Shown piece by piece: positions 20,917 through 21,184 of a DNA stretch of 21,184 nt. The DNA comes from a virus. Every line of letters starts with the position of its first letter. The stretch's first letter is position 1. The translations under genes and the position numbers were made by a program. The stretch is from the IMG/VR virus record IMGVR_UViG_3300010160_000276, positions 1-21,184 of that record. One strand, written 5' to 3'. The notes under the pieces are model-generated. The model made no database searches and had not been told where the DNA came from. It worked only from the letters and a program-made list of their open reading frames with translations.

Positions 20917-21095
20917 TTCTCTGCCCTCCTGTCAACGAGCCGTGCAAAATGCACCAGCCGACCCGGTAACGGTGTCTTCGGTGTGATCGTGTTGCTGCAC
21001 AAATGTTTGATCCGGGCGTTGCACACATCGCAGGTCCAGCCCAACGCGGCCTGCACGCGGATGTCGTCAGTGTCGACAATCCACGGCATCGTCAT
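20913..21095 (-). CDS. Zinc-finger small protein (60 residues)
   Basis: A 60-residue protein with ATG 21095 inside the WhiB stop (ATGA) and GAGGCGG five bases upstream; a second ATG at 21089 is possible. Likely zinc ligands are Cys22, Cys25, Cys33 and His49: WTCDVCNARIKHLC, then PLPGRLVHFAR. This Cx2Cx7C...H layout with a GRxVHxAR end is common in small mycobacteriophage-type zinc-finger proteins often found near WhiB genes. It may bind nucleic acid. A longer reading to 21143 lies in the WhiB gene and is rejected. Confidence 0.78.
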   Translation of the reverse strand: MTMPWIVDTDDIRVQAALGWTCDVCNARIKHLCSNTITPKTPLPGRLVHFARLVDRRAEK

Positions 21096-21184
21096 GCCGT
21101 CCGCCTCAAATGGCGGCGTTCCCGCTCCGACAAGCCACCCCACACACCGAACGGCATTTTTTGTTCCACCGCATAGTTGAGGCA
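21092..21184 (-). CDS. whiB: WhiB-family regulator, C-terminal end (partial)
   Basis: The last 30 residues of a WhiB-like protein run in from the right edge. They begin CLNYAVEQKMPFGVWGGLSE and continue ERERRHLRRTA. The Cys is the fourth ligand of the WhiB 4Fe-4S cluster; GVWGG is the family turn, and the Arg-rich end is the DNA-contacting tail. Phage WhiB proteins are known to act on host gene expression (for example WhiBTM4). The start and the first three cluster Cys residues are outside the window. Confidence 0.93.
   Translation of the reverse strand, partial: CLNYAVEQKMPFGVWGGLSERERRHLRRTA

Noticed and set aside
1-21184. CRISPR arrays, tRNAs, insertion sequences, attachment sites
   Set aside because: By eye there are no regularly spaced repeats, cloverleaf sequences, transposase genes or integrase with flanking repeats. 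A tRNA scan was not possible.

Overview
The window is part of the genome of a tailed phage with a long non-contractile tail (a siphovirus). The host is most likely an actinobacterium of the Mycobacteriales (Mycobacterium, Gordonia or Rhodococcus type). The signs are a GC-rich sequence, GTG starts, a WhiB-family gene, a phage_gene29-type minor tail protein, an SPP1 Gp6-like portal and a -1 frameshifted pair of tail-assembly chaperones. Every supported gene is on the minus strand, so the biological reading order runs from 21184 down to 1. No integrase, lysin, replication gene or tRNA was seen. No stretch longer than about 135 bases lacks a gene.

In reading order, 21184-19505 is a tight train of very small genes: the end of a WhiB-like regulator, a CxxC zinc-finger protein, a 24-residue membrane microprotein, three small unknowns, a zinc-ribbon protein and a 67-residue unknown. 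Stops and starts overlap (ATGA or GTGA junctions), which indicates one early or middle transcript. From 19525 to 19401 lies a compact control region. It has two perfect inverted repeats, a possible sigma-70-type promoter and a strong intrinsic terminator placed just ahead of the next gene. The layout resembles a late promoter with an immediate terminator, as in antitermination control, but this is inference.

From 19389 to 18923 come a Cys-rich small protein and a membrane-anchored coiled-coil protein. From 18895 to 14029 is a six-gene cassette for making and modifying a glycan: a CgeB/GT-B glycosyltransferase, an FkbM methyltransferase, an exostosin-like glycosyltransferase, a GT-A glycosyltransferase, a GT4-like glycosyltransferase and a GT25-like glycosyltransferase. 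It is the most unusual part of the window. Because it sits at the head of the structural operon, virion glycosylation is the leading hypothesis.

From 14032 to 11862 is the packaging module: HNH endonuclease, terminase small subunit and terminase large subunit. Two small genes lie inside it, encoding a 59-residue unknown and a 40-residue lipoprotein. From 11846 to 7726 are the head genes: portal, scaffold, HK97-fold capsid protein and three connector or tail-completion proteins. No separate capsid protease is seen. From 7670 to 1 are the tail genes: tail tube, frameshifted chaperones, tape measure, a Dit-like protein with a glycine-rich C-terminus, a Gp37-like protein and the start of a phage_gene29 protein cut off by the window edge. 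Between the tail tube and the chaperones is an inverted-repeat pair with the topology of an H-type RNA pseudoknot.
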